This document shows positions 1-14,500 of a stretch of 63,301 bases of DNA, in pieces. Position 1 is the stretch's first letter. Every line of letters starts with the position of its first letter. Location: NCBI RefSeq assembly GCF_000003605.2, contig NW_003140811.1, positions 1,418,777 through 1,482,077 on the forward strand. The letters are read 5' to 3'. Under the pieces are notes generated by a model. The model saw only the letters and a program-made list of their open reading frames with translations, had not been told where the DNA came from and did no database searches. This DNA is from Saccoglossus kowalevskii. Lineage: Eukaryota; Hemichordata; Enteropneusta; Harrimaniidae. A program made the position numbers and the translations under genes.

Positions 1-113
1 ATGTGAAAAGTGGTGAATAAGTACCAAGTGTACAAGATAAAAACTGTCAATGTTGTGTGCTACGCGATCTGTACATAATTACAGATGGTTGTATATCTCT
101 TTGGTAAACTGTC

Positions 114-150
114 CAGTCAGTCAGTCAGTCAGTCATGTCCACCCCCCCCC
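114..150. repeat. (CAGT)n microsatellite followed by a poly-C run
   Basis: About five and a half CAGT units (114-135) are followed by a C run at about 141-150. Simple sequence, with no coding meaning. Confidence 0.85.
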
Positions 151-199
151 CTTCCCCCATCCTAATATCATCAAACAATCTCTATATAATACAGTTCTC

Positions 200-2313
200 A
201 TAAAAAGGATAAAGAATATTTTATTTACAGTAAAACCTGCTAAAATCATTGATATAGAGAAATAGAAATATCTGACAGACTCTTACAGTGCAGGCACTTA
301 TACCACAAAAGTTATGAAGATGTAAACAGAAGTAGATTTCAGAAACGAACAGGAAGACTAGCACAAAACAAAAGCATGCAGGCAAGTCTGTTCATGGTCA
401 AAAACTGATTTTTCTCATCTAAGAGTGTCCGTCTTAAAGCACCACAATCGTGCAATGAGATCATTCAAATTTTGAGTAAGCAACATGTTGCATGGGACCT
501 CCGATATAAAAAAACTGTGATCAATTGAAGAGTGCTTTAATTTTAATAAGGAAACAACTTGATCCACTTCCTGCCCAACCTGCATATCTGTATTCCATAA
601 CAGAACAAAAATATTGTATTTTTACTAGACAAGCATAGCTCTTCATGGCTAGTATTCAAGGTCAGTGGCAATCATTATGGTCGACCTTCATCAGTTTCAT
701 TAGTGATTAGATATTTCAGGTCAATATTCCTTGTAAACAAATACCGGTAAAATAAAAGAACGAAGACAAAAACTGTTTGTAAATTAATGTGCGAGATAAA
801 AATGTTTTTATCCTGTTATTTTTTTTAAAAATAATCCCCCCCCCCCAGTCAATTTTGATTATTTTCTTTTGTGATCACCTTCGGAAGTTCATTACAGTAT
901 CTCTCATTGGTTAGAGAACTCATAAAATCAAGTAATGTTAGCTCATTAGCCAATAAAATTATCTGTTACATGTACAACTAACGCACTAAATTCAACATTG
1001 TTTTTTCCTCAACAACTTTTATATAATTTACATACAAACTAAAACATGTATCAATTTCAACCCAAAACACCATGGACTGGAACACAATGTTTAACAAGTT
1101 AAGAACAATAATAATTTAACAAGGATGAAATGAGTGTGCCCTCCTAAGGCAAGCAACATAATTTGAGCTTCTGCACATGGAGGGCGCAATACAGTTAATT
1201 AACAGACTTAAACTTCATTTAAGCACAAAAAAAAATAGTTTCTTCAATAATTTTTCCACCAAAATAATAAAATTTAACTAATATAAATGTCTATATTTTA
1301 ATAAAAAATTGATAACATGCAAGAAAATATTGTGCAAGGGAAAAAAAAAAATCATGAAAACTCATGATTGAAAAATTGAATTAACGAGACATCCTAGAAA
1401 ACAATTCCTATAATATAATTAACTTGATGGGAAAATAATTGGAGTATAGATTTTACTAACACACAAACCTGCATACACTCAAACAGTCGTGTCATCCTTC
1501 ACGTCTTGTGTCCATCTTTACAATATCTATAATATATCTCTGATGTATATACACAACATGGACTGCCTGCACCACATTCAATAAAATATATAGTTACCAT
1601 GCCAACACTAAAACAACATTGAATGCTGTGTATTCTGATATTTTTTCCTGATATCTTGAATAATTGAAGAAGAAAAAACTCTTGAAACCTTTTAATAAAA
1701 ACTTTCATTCTACATTTCTGAACTTCTGTAAACTTTTTAAATATTTTCAAAATCAGTTTTAGATAAACCACTGAGTAGAACGAAACACCCCTCTACCATC
1801 TTGAATTTTTTTTTAATAAAAAAAAAAAGAACAAGATGAAGACATATATAGGACTAACACATGAGAAGGTTTGTATCACTTAGTACTTGCACTCTAAGGT
1901 TGCACACGGGGAGATTATTATTTTACAAAGACTGAATTATTGATTTTGTGATCTTACCTCTCATGTGAAAGTTTTATCTTATATGTAAACGTTAACAAAC
2001 TGCCAGGCAACTTTTTGGCATATTTGATTTTTTTTTTTACTGATGATGAGATGATGGGTAATATGACAGTCACATAAATCTCTAAACGGCTGCAACCTTG
2101 ATGCAAGTACTAGATATTGTTTTAAATGCTGAAAAGAAAACCTCCACTCAGGACACTTCAAGTCAAAATGCAATAACCTGTGGGCAGCAAGGCACGTTAC
2201 CAAAAACGCAATAAAACCACAGCAACTCCCAAAGAGATTATTGCAATAGAGAGCGAAGACGTCCTCACAAAGTGGTTCATCATCCATAGTTTGTAACTCA
2301 TTAAATATAAGAT
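200..2313 (-). other. VGLL4: probable VGLL4 3' UTR and downstream DNA
   Basis: No coding signal is visible after the stop at 2314. The only canonical AATAAA I found on the minus strand in this stretch is at 225-220, which would give a 3' UTR of about 2.1 kb. ATTAAA variants occur earlier, for example near 1690 and 1806. Two UGUANAUA Pumilio-type motifs read on the minus strand, at 1553-1546 and at 229-222, the latter overlapping the AATAAA; in AT-rich DNA these may be chance. The stretch also has a poly-C run at about 837-846 and many A/T runs. Confidence 0.4.
220..225 (-). terminator. candidate VGLL4 polyadenylation signal AATAAA
   Basis: The minus strand reads TGTAAATAAAATATTC here. It is the first exact AATAAA downstream of the VGLL4 stop. 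Earlier ATTAAA hexamers could be used instead, so this is only a candidate. Confidence 0.25.
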
Positions 2314-2570
2314 CTATATTGAAACCATTGTAGACCGCTGAATATTGATGTGATTGTTATTAGGTTTTGTGGCTGGTGATTGGCTGTCATCTTCTTTTAG
2401 ATCACTGCTTTGAATTTCACTCCACGTTTTCCCAAGTGCTTGTGCAAAATGCTCGTCTACTGTCCCAGTTATGCGAATGGCGTTAGAAGGTTTTGACGAC
2501 CAGTACTCCTCTTTGTAGTCTTTGCCAAGACTTCTACGAAAATGCTCGTCGATAGCTGGATCACACAAGC
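2314..2570 (-). CDS. VGLL4: VGLL4 terminal coding exon 4 with both Tondu (TDU) motifs
   Basis: The exon begins after a polypyrimidine acceptor TTTTCTCTCCTTCCTCAG (intron ends at 2571) and ends at TAG, 2316-2314. It encodes LCDPAIDEHFRRSLGKDYKE, a short linker, ITGTVDEHFAQALGKTWSEI, and a tail ending STMVSI. The two copies of the (V/I)DEHF....LGK core are the paired TDU motifs that define VGLL4 and fly Tgi. Other VGLL family members carry a single TDU. The motif residues, including both HF pairs and the LG pairs, are intact, so TEAD binding should be preserved (inference from family). Confidence 0.95.
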
Positions 2571-5500
2571 CTGAGGAAGGAGAGAAAACAGAAATGTTTT
2601 ACATAATTGTTAGATAATATTTATGCATTAAAATAGAAATATTGGTAAAAAACAGTTTTTTATAGTTTTTAAGTAATTTCCACAAAGGGGCTTTAGAAGT
2701 GACAAAATATTTCCCACATTTCTGAAGTCTGATAAATGATGCCAGCATCAGCATCTTCATAAAAGTTTAAGATTATTAATAATAACAATAAATTTAGACA
2801 CATACCTGATGGACAGGTGACTTCTCTTCGATACGAGCCATTTGATGCAGTATTTAATTCATTTTTGTCTTGAACCGCACTCAACTGAAGACCGTTCTCC
2901 CTCGACTGGGGCGGAGGCGCACAGGCAATCACCGACGGCCTCATCTGTTGCGAGTTGGTTGTCACAGTAACAGATAAATGGTTGTTATTGGCAACTGATG
3001 AGTCTATCCTGTTTTCGGGATCCAATAATGTCGTCATGTTCGGCAAATAACTGTTGTCAGAGAGCTCTTTGACTGTGGATAGCACACTGAAATATAAAAA
3101 TACAAGACTTTGTATTTTCTGATAATTTGGTTATTCCATTCTTTGGGTAGAGGTGTTTTGGTTTAAAACAATGCCTTCCTGGGCTGCAAATGTCATGTCA
3201 CCACTTATCCAGCAACAAACTTTCAACATCAAGATCAAGTACGTTGTGGTCATCATCATTAAAAACCCAGCCATACTTGACCACTAATAAACACACTGCT
3301 TAAAACCCAACAAAGTAAATACAGCGTTCAATGGGAAAATACCAGAAAACGTATCAACATGGACATTGCCAGCATTCTGTTCCCACGGATTGATTCAACA
3401 GATGCACTGGACAAAGCAGAACACTAGCTGCAAAACGTTTAGATATTGCAGTTCACATTACAAAGTACACCGTAGTGTTTGTGGTTCCCTAGTGCAAAGC
3501 AGTGGATTATAGCATTATAAAAATAAACTAACGGGTACTTTTACAAAGAAAATCTGCCAGCAACTAACAAGTTCATTACTTACTCCAATACTCACAAGGC
3601 TTTCAAAACTACCCCCTACTTCCCAAGCTTCCTGCGTTGCAAGCTTCGTAGCACCGCCGAAACGTTAACTTTCGTGGAGATCTCTATATAAATGTTCAGA
3701 AAATTCTCTTTAACCTAAATGTAGTAGGTTTATAAATCTTACTTTTGAGTTGCGTTCCTAGGGACGGTTTGTTTATATTAAACATCATAAACAATAATCA
3801 GAATGCGTTCTGTGTGAGTTAGCGTGTCAGAGGGTAAAACAGATGAAAGCATGGAATCATTCCAGCTGATCTTGTACATGCTCACTCAGGCAAAATGTGC
3901 ATTATCTAACTGTTGCAGATGTTGGGTATTTGTACAAGACCACCCAAATGACGGATTAGCGAACTGGAAAGAGGTATGCCATTACCGAGAGCTATCTCAA
4001 TGTTGGCTCCAGGCAATTTTCATCTCAAATGTCTCTCTTCTCACCGATACAAGGGCATGTACGAAATTTATAATTCAAGAAAATTTGGTGACGAATGCAA
4101 TGAGAAAAAAATATGCGAAACTTGTCATAATAGCCCTGATCAGATTCCATGTCGAGAACTAAATAGATTTGTTCACAAGATGAACTGCATCTTTAGATGG
4201 GTGGGTATGACATGAATCTGAAGATGGTAAATGTTTTAATTTAATCTCAGCATAATCCAAGTAAACTGACATGTTCACATTTTTTTTTTATAAGAAACAG
4301 GAGTATCTATGTTACATCTGATTACTGAAACAAAGTGAAGTTAAGAATTGATAATATACACTAACCATCCCTCCAGTGTACCAAAATCTATTGGGGGAAA
4401 ACAAACTACCCAATCCAGTGGTATCCTAAGGGGTCTCTCACACTTATTTAGAAGAAGCTGAAGGACCCTAATCTCCCTCCCCAGCAAATGATAAATCAAG
4501 AAATGTGTGGAATTACCAATAAAATAATACTTAATAGACTGAAGACAGTGGAATATTTCACAACTGGAACTTGTCTGACTTGGGCATTCGGTTTAACATG
4601 TCTTTGGGATATTCTTTAGTGCTCTGTTGACATTATGCTGCCAATTACAAACACTAGCAGAGTGCAGACCCCAGTGTTCAGTCATTCATGCAGGGTCACT
4701 GGTAAACCATTAGAGACATGCAACTAAGTGTTCCTCAGGTAATTTCCATGCGAGACCATTCACTTGGAAGTCGAGGGAATTCCGTAATGATTATTTGCAC
4801 ATTTTTGTACACAACAAAGAAAGCATTTCACTTTTGAAAGTTCAAAGGAATGTTCCAATCACAAGATAAGATAACACAACTACTAATCAGACAGCATTAA
4901 ACACTGAGTTGCACTTGCTACAATTAGAATGACTGATGTGGTGCTTGTAAAAAGGGGGCTACAATGACCAATCAGAATGACCAACACTCTATGCTTTTTT
5001 TTGGGGGGGGGGGAGGACAACCAATAAGAATGATTAACATATGGAGTACTGTCTGTATGAAATCTGTTAAATTTTTGCTGCCAGGCACTTTCCCCTGATT
5101 TTATAGCATTTTACAGGAACTAGAGTAAAAACATGCAGCCTCTCGACTGAGATAGCGCCGCTGTTAGCAATGCACATTTCAATTAAAGAACTGAAGATAT
5201 CATTAGAAAATGAACAATATGTATAGTATGTATAGTAATCGGACTTGCTGTTTTCAACAAGAATTCAAAAATATCACTTTTTACCAAAAATGACATAAAT
5301 ATTTATCAAAATTAGATAATTGTATCATCACGAAATGAACAAATCTGAGAAAGGTCCACATGTAGTACCTATATATGTAATATCAAAGCAATTGGAGTTT
5401 TGGTTTTTAACAAGAAGTCGAAAATATCACTTTTTACCAAAAATGACAAAAATATTCACCAAAATTAGAGAATTGAGGATATCATCATGAAATGAACAAA

Positions 5501-8500
5501 TCTAAGAGAGGTCTACCCAAGGTACATATACACCAAGTATCAAAGCATTCAGGCATTCAGGCATTCGGACGACATACAATCACTCGTATGATAAGCTCCG
5601 CTCGACAAAGTCGACAGTGGAGCTAATAAAAATTCAACAGGCCTTGCTATTTGAAAATGGCTGTAGAGTGGCAAATAGCTCTCCCAATGCACTGAGGTGA
5701 GTTATGGGCATGATTTCAAATGGCTCTCCTCAAGCTTTCGAAGCATTGAGTTGAGAAATAATTATGCTACACAGTGCGCATGTGTTTAAAAATACACGTT
5801 TTTTTACCCATAATGCATCTTTAACACACATACAAACAATGCAGCCTATTAAGATGATATTCAAGTAGTTTTGTAAGAATAAGAAGCCACTTGAAATATA
5901 TATTACGATGATAAATCAGAAATGCCATACCGACTTAATACAGGCGCATAATTATCACTATTACGCAAGACAATGGTTGGTAACGGAGACGATACATAAT
6001 TAATGATGAGGCACACATTTCACTGGTCAATCAGGAATCGTTGAGAGATGCACAGGATGTGTATTCCAAAAACATTTTAAAATCAGCCAAGATTGTAAAT
6101 TAGTCAGTGGTAATAATTCACTGTAATGCTGGAAATCATAACGATTTTCTAAAGAAAGAGGTGTTGATGTCTCGTATACAGGACGCTGGTTGTCGTTAAT
6201 GAGAAATCTTACAACATGCTGATTAATTGCATTATATTGATTGAGTTTAAGAACATCTGATTTGGTTTCAATGACAAATACACATAAAATATATTCCAAT
6301 TTTCATTCTGTAAATATAAACAGAGAAAATCGTGCATATTTTAGAAGACATTTCCAGCTTATAGCTACATCAATTACGGTTTCTTTCACATCAATCATCT
6401 CGCAACTATGAAATGAATTTGACCGACATTATCAATGAAGGTCGGTGAAAGAAGTAAAAAAAAAAAACTGTGCCAGTACAAAAATGTAGAGACACAGCAT
6501 GCCAAGCTGTTAACATACAGAGAAACATCAAATTCCCATTAGTCTAGCCTGGTCTCGATATTCAACACGTAAACCTCTGCCGAATCTGGTCACATTCAGT
6601 CACGGTTACTAGTCAGTAAAAATCTAGGTCAACTCATGATAGATCAAAACTGATACTCGACTGTCGAATCGACGGCTGTGAAATGGTAAATAAAATGAAA
6701 AATACTGTCACAAAATCCAATCCGTGAGAGAGCATGCTACCACATTTGATCTACTGGTAGTGACACGCTTACGTAAATTACAGAAGTGTTTCTATGGTCA
6801 AAATAAGTAATATTTCAAATAATCATAATGGTTTACATGTGCTTCCATTGGAGATGCGCTTCTATTAAAGCAAATTTGGAATACAGTTTTAATTTTGCTG
6901 AAATACAACAGTCAAAATAAAAAAAAAAATATTTTTGCCCAGCAACAATCGTGTCCCCGACCCCACTTCATCAGTGTTCTGTCCTCAGTCCTGAAGGAAT
7001 TACAAGGGCAAGCAAACATATTTGTCTACATATCTTTCCAATAAATTGTCTCATTAGTGTTATCCATCAAATATGAACTCCATCTCTACTATGTAGCAGG
7101 CATCTTTATAATTCCAACCCAGTACCGAGTTGTAGGCAGTATGCAAGACTGCTGCTGTAGCAGGCATCTTTACAATTCCAACCCAGTACTGAGTTGTAGG
7201 CAGTATGCAAGACTGCTGTCGTAGCAGGCATCTTTACAATTCCAACCCAGTACTGAGTTGTAGGCAGAATGCAAGACTGCTGCCGTGCAGCTGGCAAATG
7301 TATTGGTTTAATTAATATCTAAAATCTAGTTATGATAACAAATACCCTGGATGCGATCTTTGCTTGACCTTTTCATTGTATCGCCATTTATTCAGTTCGC
7401 CGACATCAACATGAAATACATATAGGCCAAGCAAACCTTTGTTCGCAAAACAGTTGCAATGAATTTGCAATTTGTAAGCAATCAAAAACGATATCTTTAT
7501 TTCTTTGTCAGTCATAAAAGATTTTGAATCTTGATTTCTCAAGCTGGATTATTATATTTCTTCTCTCCTACCTTTTATTGAATAATTTTGCATGTTTGAT
7601 ACCTACATGGTTTTTTTTATTGATATGCGATATGTCAGTCAAGAAAGCTAAATGTGTTTTATTATTTACTAGAATTGAATTGTTTTAAGTTTGTTAAGTC
7701 ATATATAACACAATATGGTAGAAATTTATGTCACGTCATGGTTATGGCTAAGGGTTGAAAAATTCAATATTGGAAGGGGGGAACAAATACATTCTTCAAA
7801 ATTATCGTCACATAAATTAACAAATCTGAGAGGGTTCCCTTTGAGTTACCTATATACTAAGTATCAAAACAAGCAGACTTGTACTTTTCAGGAAGAAGTT
7901 GAAAATGTGAAAAAAATTGGACGCGAACAGATGGACGGATGGACGACAACATTTCACAATCAGTAAATATGGCTATTTTTTGCTTTTAAAACAAAAGTTT
8001 ACTTAAAGCAAACCATGGAATTTGAACAAATTCAGACACCTGGCTTGCACAAGCTGCCAATTTGAAAATATCCCAACCCCTGGTGAGGTGTGAAAAACAC
8101 CAATATTTAAATAGAACTCAAATTAGCAATGATTCCACCTGCAACTAATCAGAATTTCATTTGAAAAAGCATTGAACTGATATTACAAAAGAAACACAGC
8201 CAAACAACACCATATTGGTTTAATTAATAAGAACCAGGAGTCTCCATGTTTGCATGGATTAAATTGAAGATATTATTACTATTGACACCAATATAATTGG
8301 AGAGGAATTTACTTGCTATGTCAGGACCATTTATTTTTTCTTTCTGGCCAGTCTGAAAGACAGTTCTAATTTCAAGACTGGAATCCCAAATAGTTTCTGG
8401 TAATCCTAAGTTTACATGTTAAATATTTCCCGAGAATTTATTGCCGGTCATTAGCTGGTGGAAGCTACGACAGTGAAAAAAAAGAAAAGGAAAAATAAAA

Positions 8501-11500
8501 AAAAATGGGAAAGATAAACCTCAACAAAATCTGATTTTCATTTGTATTAAAAAGTAGCCGAATTGTAATTTTTAAAGAACACATTTTTTCCTGAGCATCT
8601 TTAAGATAAAGTTATGGTATTTGGTTCAAAACATGCAAAATGTTGGCGGAAACATTACTGTATTCAAAGTGTCAACCAAGGTTTGAAATAACTATTACAA
8701 GACTTGCTGGTTGAGCTAAGCTGAGATTTTTTTCACGCATATTAAATGATCGGCATACATGTCTAGCAATTGACATAATAACGATTCTTGTTCTCAATGT
8801 TAACACAGCATGGATCGAAAGCCTGGAAATGGCAAGACGAGGCAGTTCGACAACGAGCATGCATGATGCCAGCAGCATTGTCATCATAGAGTAAGATTTT
8901 TCAAAACAGTTAATGAGTTGGGGGGGGGGGGGGCTTCGCTTCATGCAAATAGCATGGCATAGCAAACTAGAATAAATTGGAATTATGGGTAATTTTGAAA
9001 TGATAGCTAAAATGGATAAATCAGCGATGTTTGATTCCCATAAGTGTGAAATAAGAAAGTCAATAAATGTATGCATGATCTTGACAACTCGACAAGACAC
9101 AGTAAGACACATAATTGCAGTTACACTAATACTAGTATTTGAAATGTACAATGTTCAGAAGAAATGCAGCGATAAGTATGCAGCTATTATATGACAATTG
9201 AGGATTTCAGGATGAAATATCTACGTCAATACGTTCATTTCAAAGATGTCACTAACAGTTATGTAATCTTATTAATTATTCACGAGTCATTTTATTAGGA
9301 CAATGAAGTATACAAAAAATAAAATAGCAAGATACATTTTTATAAGGTGGGGAGTTTAATTTGGTTTCCGTAAGACAAAAAATGTCCTTGTGATTTGCAG
9401 CAAATCAGGAAAAAAAGTCACCTCAAAGCAATGCAGTCAAGTTGAAATTGTCGTTATCGTCTATACGCATCCACATTTTAGCCATTTCACACGTTGCATG
9501 ATGCTCTTCAATTAAGTCAGTTTTATTTTTAGCAAGATTACATAATTGTCACAAACGCTATTGTAAATATGAATCTGAAAGTTAAGTGTCCATTTTGTCC
9601 AATCATGGTATAATAGCAGATCATTTGAAAGTCATAATGACTACAGCAATGCTGTGACAACATTTGTACAGTGAGCAGTCTAGCTCGGTAGGGTTTCATG
9701 GTTCAGTCTCGCATTTTATTGTCTACAAAAGATCAAAAGTTGACCCCTTAACATCAAACTCCCAAGAGAAAATGCACAGAATGTGACCAACGTGTTACTT
9801 TAACAATACACCTCTGATGTAAACCAATGAAAGTTCATTTTTATTACTCAATAAACGGTAAATGGGGACGAGAATTGCCATCCAAACCAGCTGCCAACAA
9901 GTCATCAACTTCATGGGGTTGTTTCGTCAACACAAGATTAATGACCAATAAGTCATTTCTTTTCTTAAATTCGCTTTACAGAGTGTTTTACACAAAGTTA
10001 CATGCTGTGTCACATTTCACATGGGTCTCATGCAACATATATGGCATGCCGACTGTGGCACTTAATAGTTCACACACAATTGCTACTCAGTGTTTTGGGC
10101 ATCTTCAAAAGATCAATATTGACGCAATTCCCCCTGATGTGGTTCAAAGGATCAATCTGACCAAATATTTTTAAAACTTCAAACAAGTTAGAGAGTTCAA
10201 TAAGAAAATTATCTGTAAAAATAGCTTTCAATCTCATCAGCATTAAGTAGCAGTCGGCAGCTTTTATTCGTCAACGGCTGTCAAAACTTATAACGCATCT
10301 CGTCTGAACAAAGTTCAAATTTTTTTTCAATCCTAGTAAGAGCCACATCAGCGCTCCCAGGAAGTTTGTTTGCTTGTTACTCTTGGAATACATTTACACC
10401 TCACCAGATAAATTTTGACCTTGTGCCAGGACAATGGACAAAGCCACCAGTTGTTCACTACATATCTTTCACATTGGCATCTGAAGAACTTTTTCTGGGT
10501 AACAGAAACAAATTTCTTCCCACAGTCCTGGCGACAGAGATTGATGAGAGTACAAGTATCCATTAAAATTTATAATGTGTCTTTTGCAGAGAGGTTGTTG
10601 ACAGTGTAGTGACATCATAGCAACAGGTGACAGATACCTCATCCATTAGAATAGGAGACAATATACGAGACCCGAATCTCTTTAATGCCAATGTGGTGAC
10701 CGATTATTGCCTTATATACACTGCAACTTATTTTCAATTTTTTTTTTAAAAACAGCGAAAAATAATGTATTACAGATAAACTGGCATACTGATATGATAC
10801 ATTTATACTGTAAAACCTCAATTTGAAATAATATACAGTATTTCGATATTCTCTTTAATACCAATGTAATGTGTTTGAATTACTGCATTATATGCATTGT
10901 AACTTTATTTCGCAAACAATTTTGTGAAAAAATAAAGTACTGATATGATACAATGTATACTGTAAAGCATCAATTTTCAATAGTATCAGTATTTTGATAT
11001 TTATATGAACAATAAATAAACAATATGTTCTAGTATAAATTAGTGGCAATAAAACCTAGTGTACAAATAACGAGTTTACAGCAAAAAATTCCCTCAAAAT
11101 CGTCGCTGGTGGCATGGTCTTGAGTCATCTATCCATGTTATGGATTAACGTCTTTCAACGCTTTAGTTTTTCGTGCCAAAATTTCACAGCAACTTTTTGC
11201 ACTTTGTATGCATTTTTCCTTTTTAATTTAAAACAAAATGGTCAGCAAAAGCCGACAATGCAGTCCAAAGGAATATATGTATCGTACTTGACCGCGTTAG
11301 CGCCCAGGGGCCTCAACTCAGAAAATCATGATTTTTTAGGGGTGGGCGCTTACTCGAGCACCCCCCTCGAAAAAGAGTGCAAATGAAAATTTTGATTCAT
11401 CAAGTGACAAATTACGTCTTTGAGGGAAAATCAAATTACTAAATTAGTTGCGTCGTCATTGATTTTCACAATGAAGAAACCGAAATGATCACAAAAAATA

Positions 11501-14500
11501 CGCACATTTTATTACAATATTAATTACGTACAATTGAGTCTGTTGGAACTCAGTCAAAGTCAAAATTGTCATATTATTTCCACCATGATGCATTTGCAGA
11601 TTTGACCTACAGCAGTGTCTTTTGACCTAATGGGTCAAGTTGGTTATTAACTAATCAGAATGCTGTGTTTTGACTGACGCAATTCTTTGGAAATTCCCGA
11701 AAACTTTCCGGTAACGCAATGCGGAAGTGAATTATCGATGTTGAAGTACGATCTGTTGGAATTGATTTCAGCGACTAAAAGACATGGTTTTTCCAAAAAA
11801 CTAGTAACTAGCCATTTTTGAGGTAAACTAAATATGGCATGAAATATTTATCGCATTTTACTTTTATTAACAGGACACTGTCGAAGCGTAGTTTACACAC
11901 GTACGGTTACCTTATTCTATGCATTCACAACATGTTCACAGCGATTGATATCCACGCTGTATCATATAAAAACGATTACCAAGATTCGTTACGCAAGACT
12001 AAGTTTTAAATTAGTTGCATTTTGAAAGGGTGGGCGCTTTGCCGAATGTGACCCCAAATATAAAAATTGCGCAAAAGTGGGGGATGGGCGCTTGCCCGGA
12101 CATGGGCGTTAACGTGGTCGAGTACGGTATAATGCATCCTACATCCCCCTGCTTGTCACCCTCATTCCCAGCATTAATGATACCATCCTCAGAAACAAAC
12201 ACATCAGCATCTTGAAAAAGAAAAGCAAGCAGTTCTGTTGATGGACTTTGCAACTTCAATAGACAAATGGGACCATCTTTCTATGATAACATGAACTGAC
12301 AATGATAAACACTGCATGGTCTAGTGGTGATACAAGCAAGAGATAACTCTAATACAGACATGGGCCTATCAAAGCCGCAAAATTCCAAGAACAGATGTCC
12401 TTCATACCACGCAATCTTTCCCACCACTATTACAGGATAGGTGGCCTTTGCCTCGCATTGAAGTCATGGGAACAGAGACTTTTGAACATTTTATGGCATA
12501 ATTTAAGCATTGAAGAATTCTAGACAGATTGCATGTAGTTGGACAGTTCACAATGTTTGATTGAGTTTTTAGATTTTCCCATACATTTGATTTCAAGGCC
12601 GTTGTCAATGGTTCAACATTATGAATGCCGAAGTCAGCATTTGATATCTTTCACAGAATAAACTCACATGAAGATTTTTCCTGATTTTTTTTTTTTTAAA
12701 AAAGATCTGTGATCAATAGGAAATTATATTTATTTAGTCCAAAATTACCAAAGAGAAAAAAAATATATAAAAAAATTGTTTGACCGAAAGGGTTTGCGGA
12801 AAAGTAATATGGAAGAAATTTTTTCTCATGAGCATAAGTTAATACTGGATTGCTCTGACAAGTAATACTATTCCACACTATCCCATACTGCATAAACTTA
12901 TTATTATACATAGTTTTCCTGCTTATAGTAATACACTGTGGCCTCGTTATAACAAACTCTTTTGGAAACGTACAATTAGTTTGTTATAGTGAAATGTTCA
13001 CTATAATGAAGCACATAATACATTGGGTTTGTTGTGAGCGGGGGAACATGTTATGTGTTCATTATATCAGGAAATTCATTATAAAGGTGTTCATTATATT
13101 GAGGTTACAGTGTAATTTAAATAAAACTCAAAATTGGCAACAAAAGCTTGTTTTCACTGTTGAAATGTTCAGTGATAGGATTCTGGTTTAGTGATACACG
13201 CTGCAGTGTCCAATGTACCAATATGAAAGCGTTTAAATGTAATATCAATATTCTTGAATTAATTTAGACTGAGACAGTAAATTCTTTTGTTTTTGGTACT
13301 AGATTTATAATAACGTAGTTTATATATTCATGAACCAAAAATAAAAATTACAATATAGATCTATGGAATTAATTCTTGATCTTTTCATGCGGATTAAACT
13401 GATTCTCAAGGAATTTAAATCCCAAAGAATGAAATTACCAGCATGCTACTCTTGTTTGTTTTTGAAAAATATTAATTTTTAGGTACAAATTCAATTTTTA
13501 AGGGAATATTCATGGTTGACTAGTTTTGAGGTACAGTAGGTGGAGGACTGCCCTCAAGTTACCATCATTGCAGCTTTCAATTTCTAGAATTCACTGATTA
13601 AATAAAATCCTGGGTCAAATTTTGAACTGTTTACATACATCCTTGGGGTAGGCCCTGTAAATGCAACAAAGCTGTTGCTGTATACAGACATGAAAATACT
13701 GGAATTCTAATCATGAGCAACACAAACACCAATAAATATCCAAGAACAATGTCAAGGCCCAGTACAACACCAACCTAGCAGTAAATATTTAAAAGCAAAA
13801 TACCACAAAGATATTGGCAAAACTGTTTGGAGTGAGTCCAATGGTTATCAGCTGTCTTGTAGCATATAGAAAATCTACATACAATACAAATCATCCATCA
13901 CAAGGCCTGATCATTCATCCACAGCGTTAATGGGCTAGGAATAAGACTAAATTGGAGGACAATGAACCTACTATCAATTAATGGAGGACAAAACAATCCT
14001 TATTGCAAGTCACTTGAGGTGCCTGTGAAATATTTCGGTAATGGTGTCACTTTAATTTTATATTACCAGCCATATTTATTCACTTCAGTCAGTTATAAGC
14101 ATCTCACATATACTGATGTTTGTTTTATGATGACATGTGATTCGTTCTCTGTCCTCTCAAGGGAAGGCAAAAACAATTAAATAAGAGTGAAAGAAATTCT
14201 TGTCAAATACTTTAAAAGCATTAATTTAAATGTATTTAATATCACATCCCTAGTTTAGGCTCAAAGTTCAACATAGACCGAGACCGGCCGGTACTCAATC
14301 CATACTCACGTTTGCGTTCCCGCACAACGGGTAGTGGTCGTGGTAGGCTTTGATGCTATGTGATTCTCATCAAACTTCAACGCCTGTGATAGTTCTCGGC
14401 GCTCTGTACTCCGTCTGATCCTATTGATTTTTGATGGCAAATCTTTTGGAGATTCGGACCTTGACGTCTCCGTACTTCTCAAGGCAGCTTCTCCTGGTGG

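Noticed and set aside
7106-7297. 63-codon ORF with three internal repeats
   Set aside because: Reflects the 64-bp tandem repeat only; frame shifts with each unit since 64 is not a multiple of three.
8672-9151. 159-codon minus-strand ORF
   Set aside because: No recognisable motif; a proline run comes from a G homopolymer; no splice context linking it to VGLL4.
12131-12259. Protein-like minus frame DADVFVSEDGIINAGNEGDKQG after an acceptor-like TTTTCTTTTTCAAG
   Set aside because: Neither phase fits insertion between exon 2 (phase 2 out) and exon 3, the frame runs straight into the transposon at 12126, and no family is recognised.
12317-12330. A-box-like TGGTCTAGTGGTGA suggesting a tRNA
   Set aside because: No B box follows at tRNA spacing.
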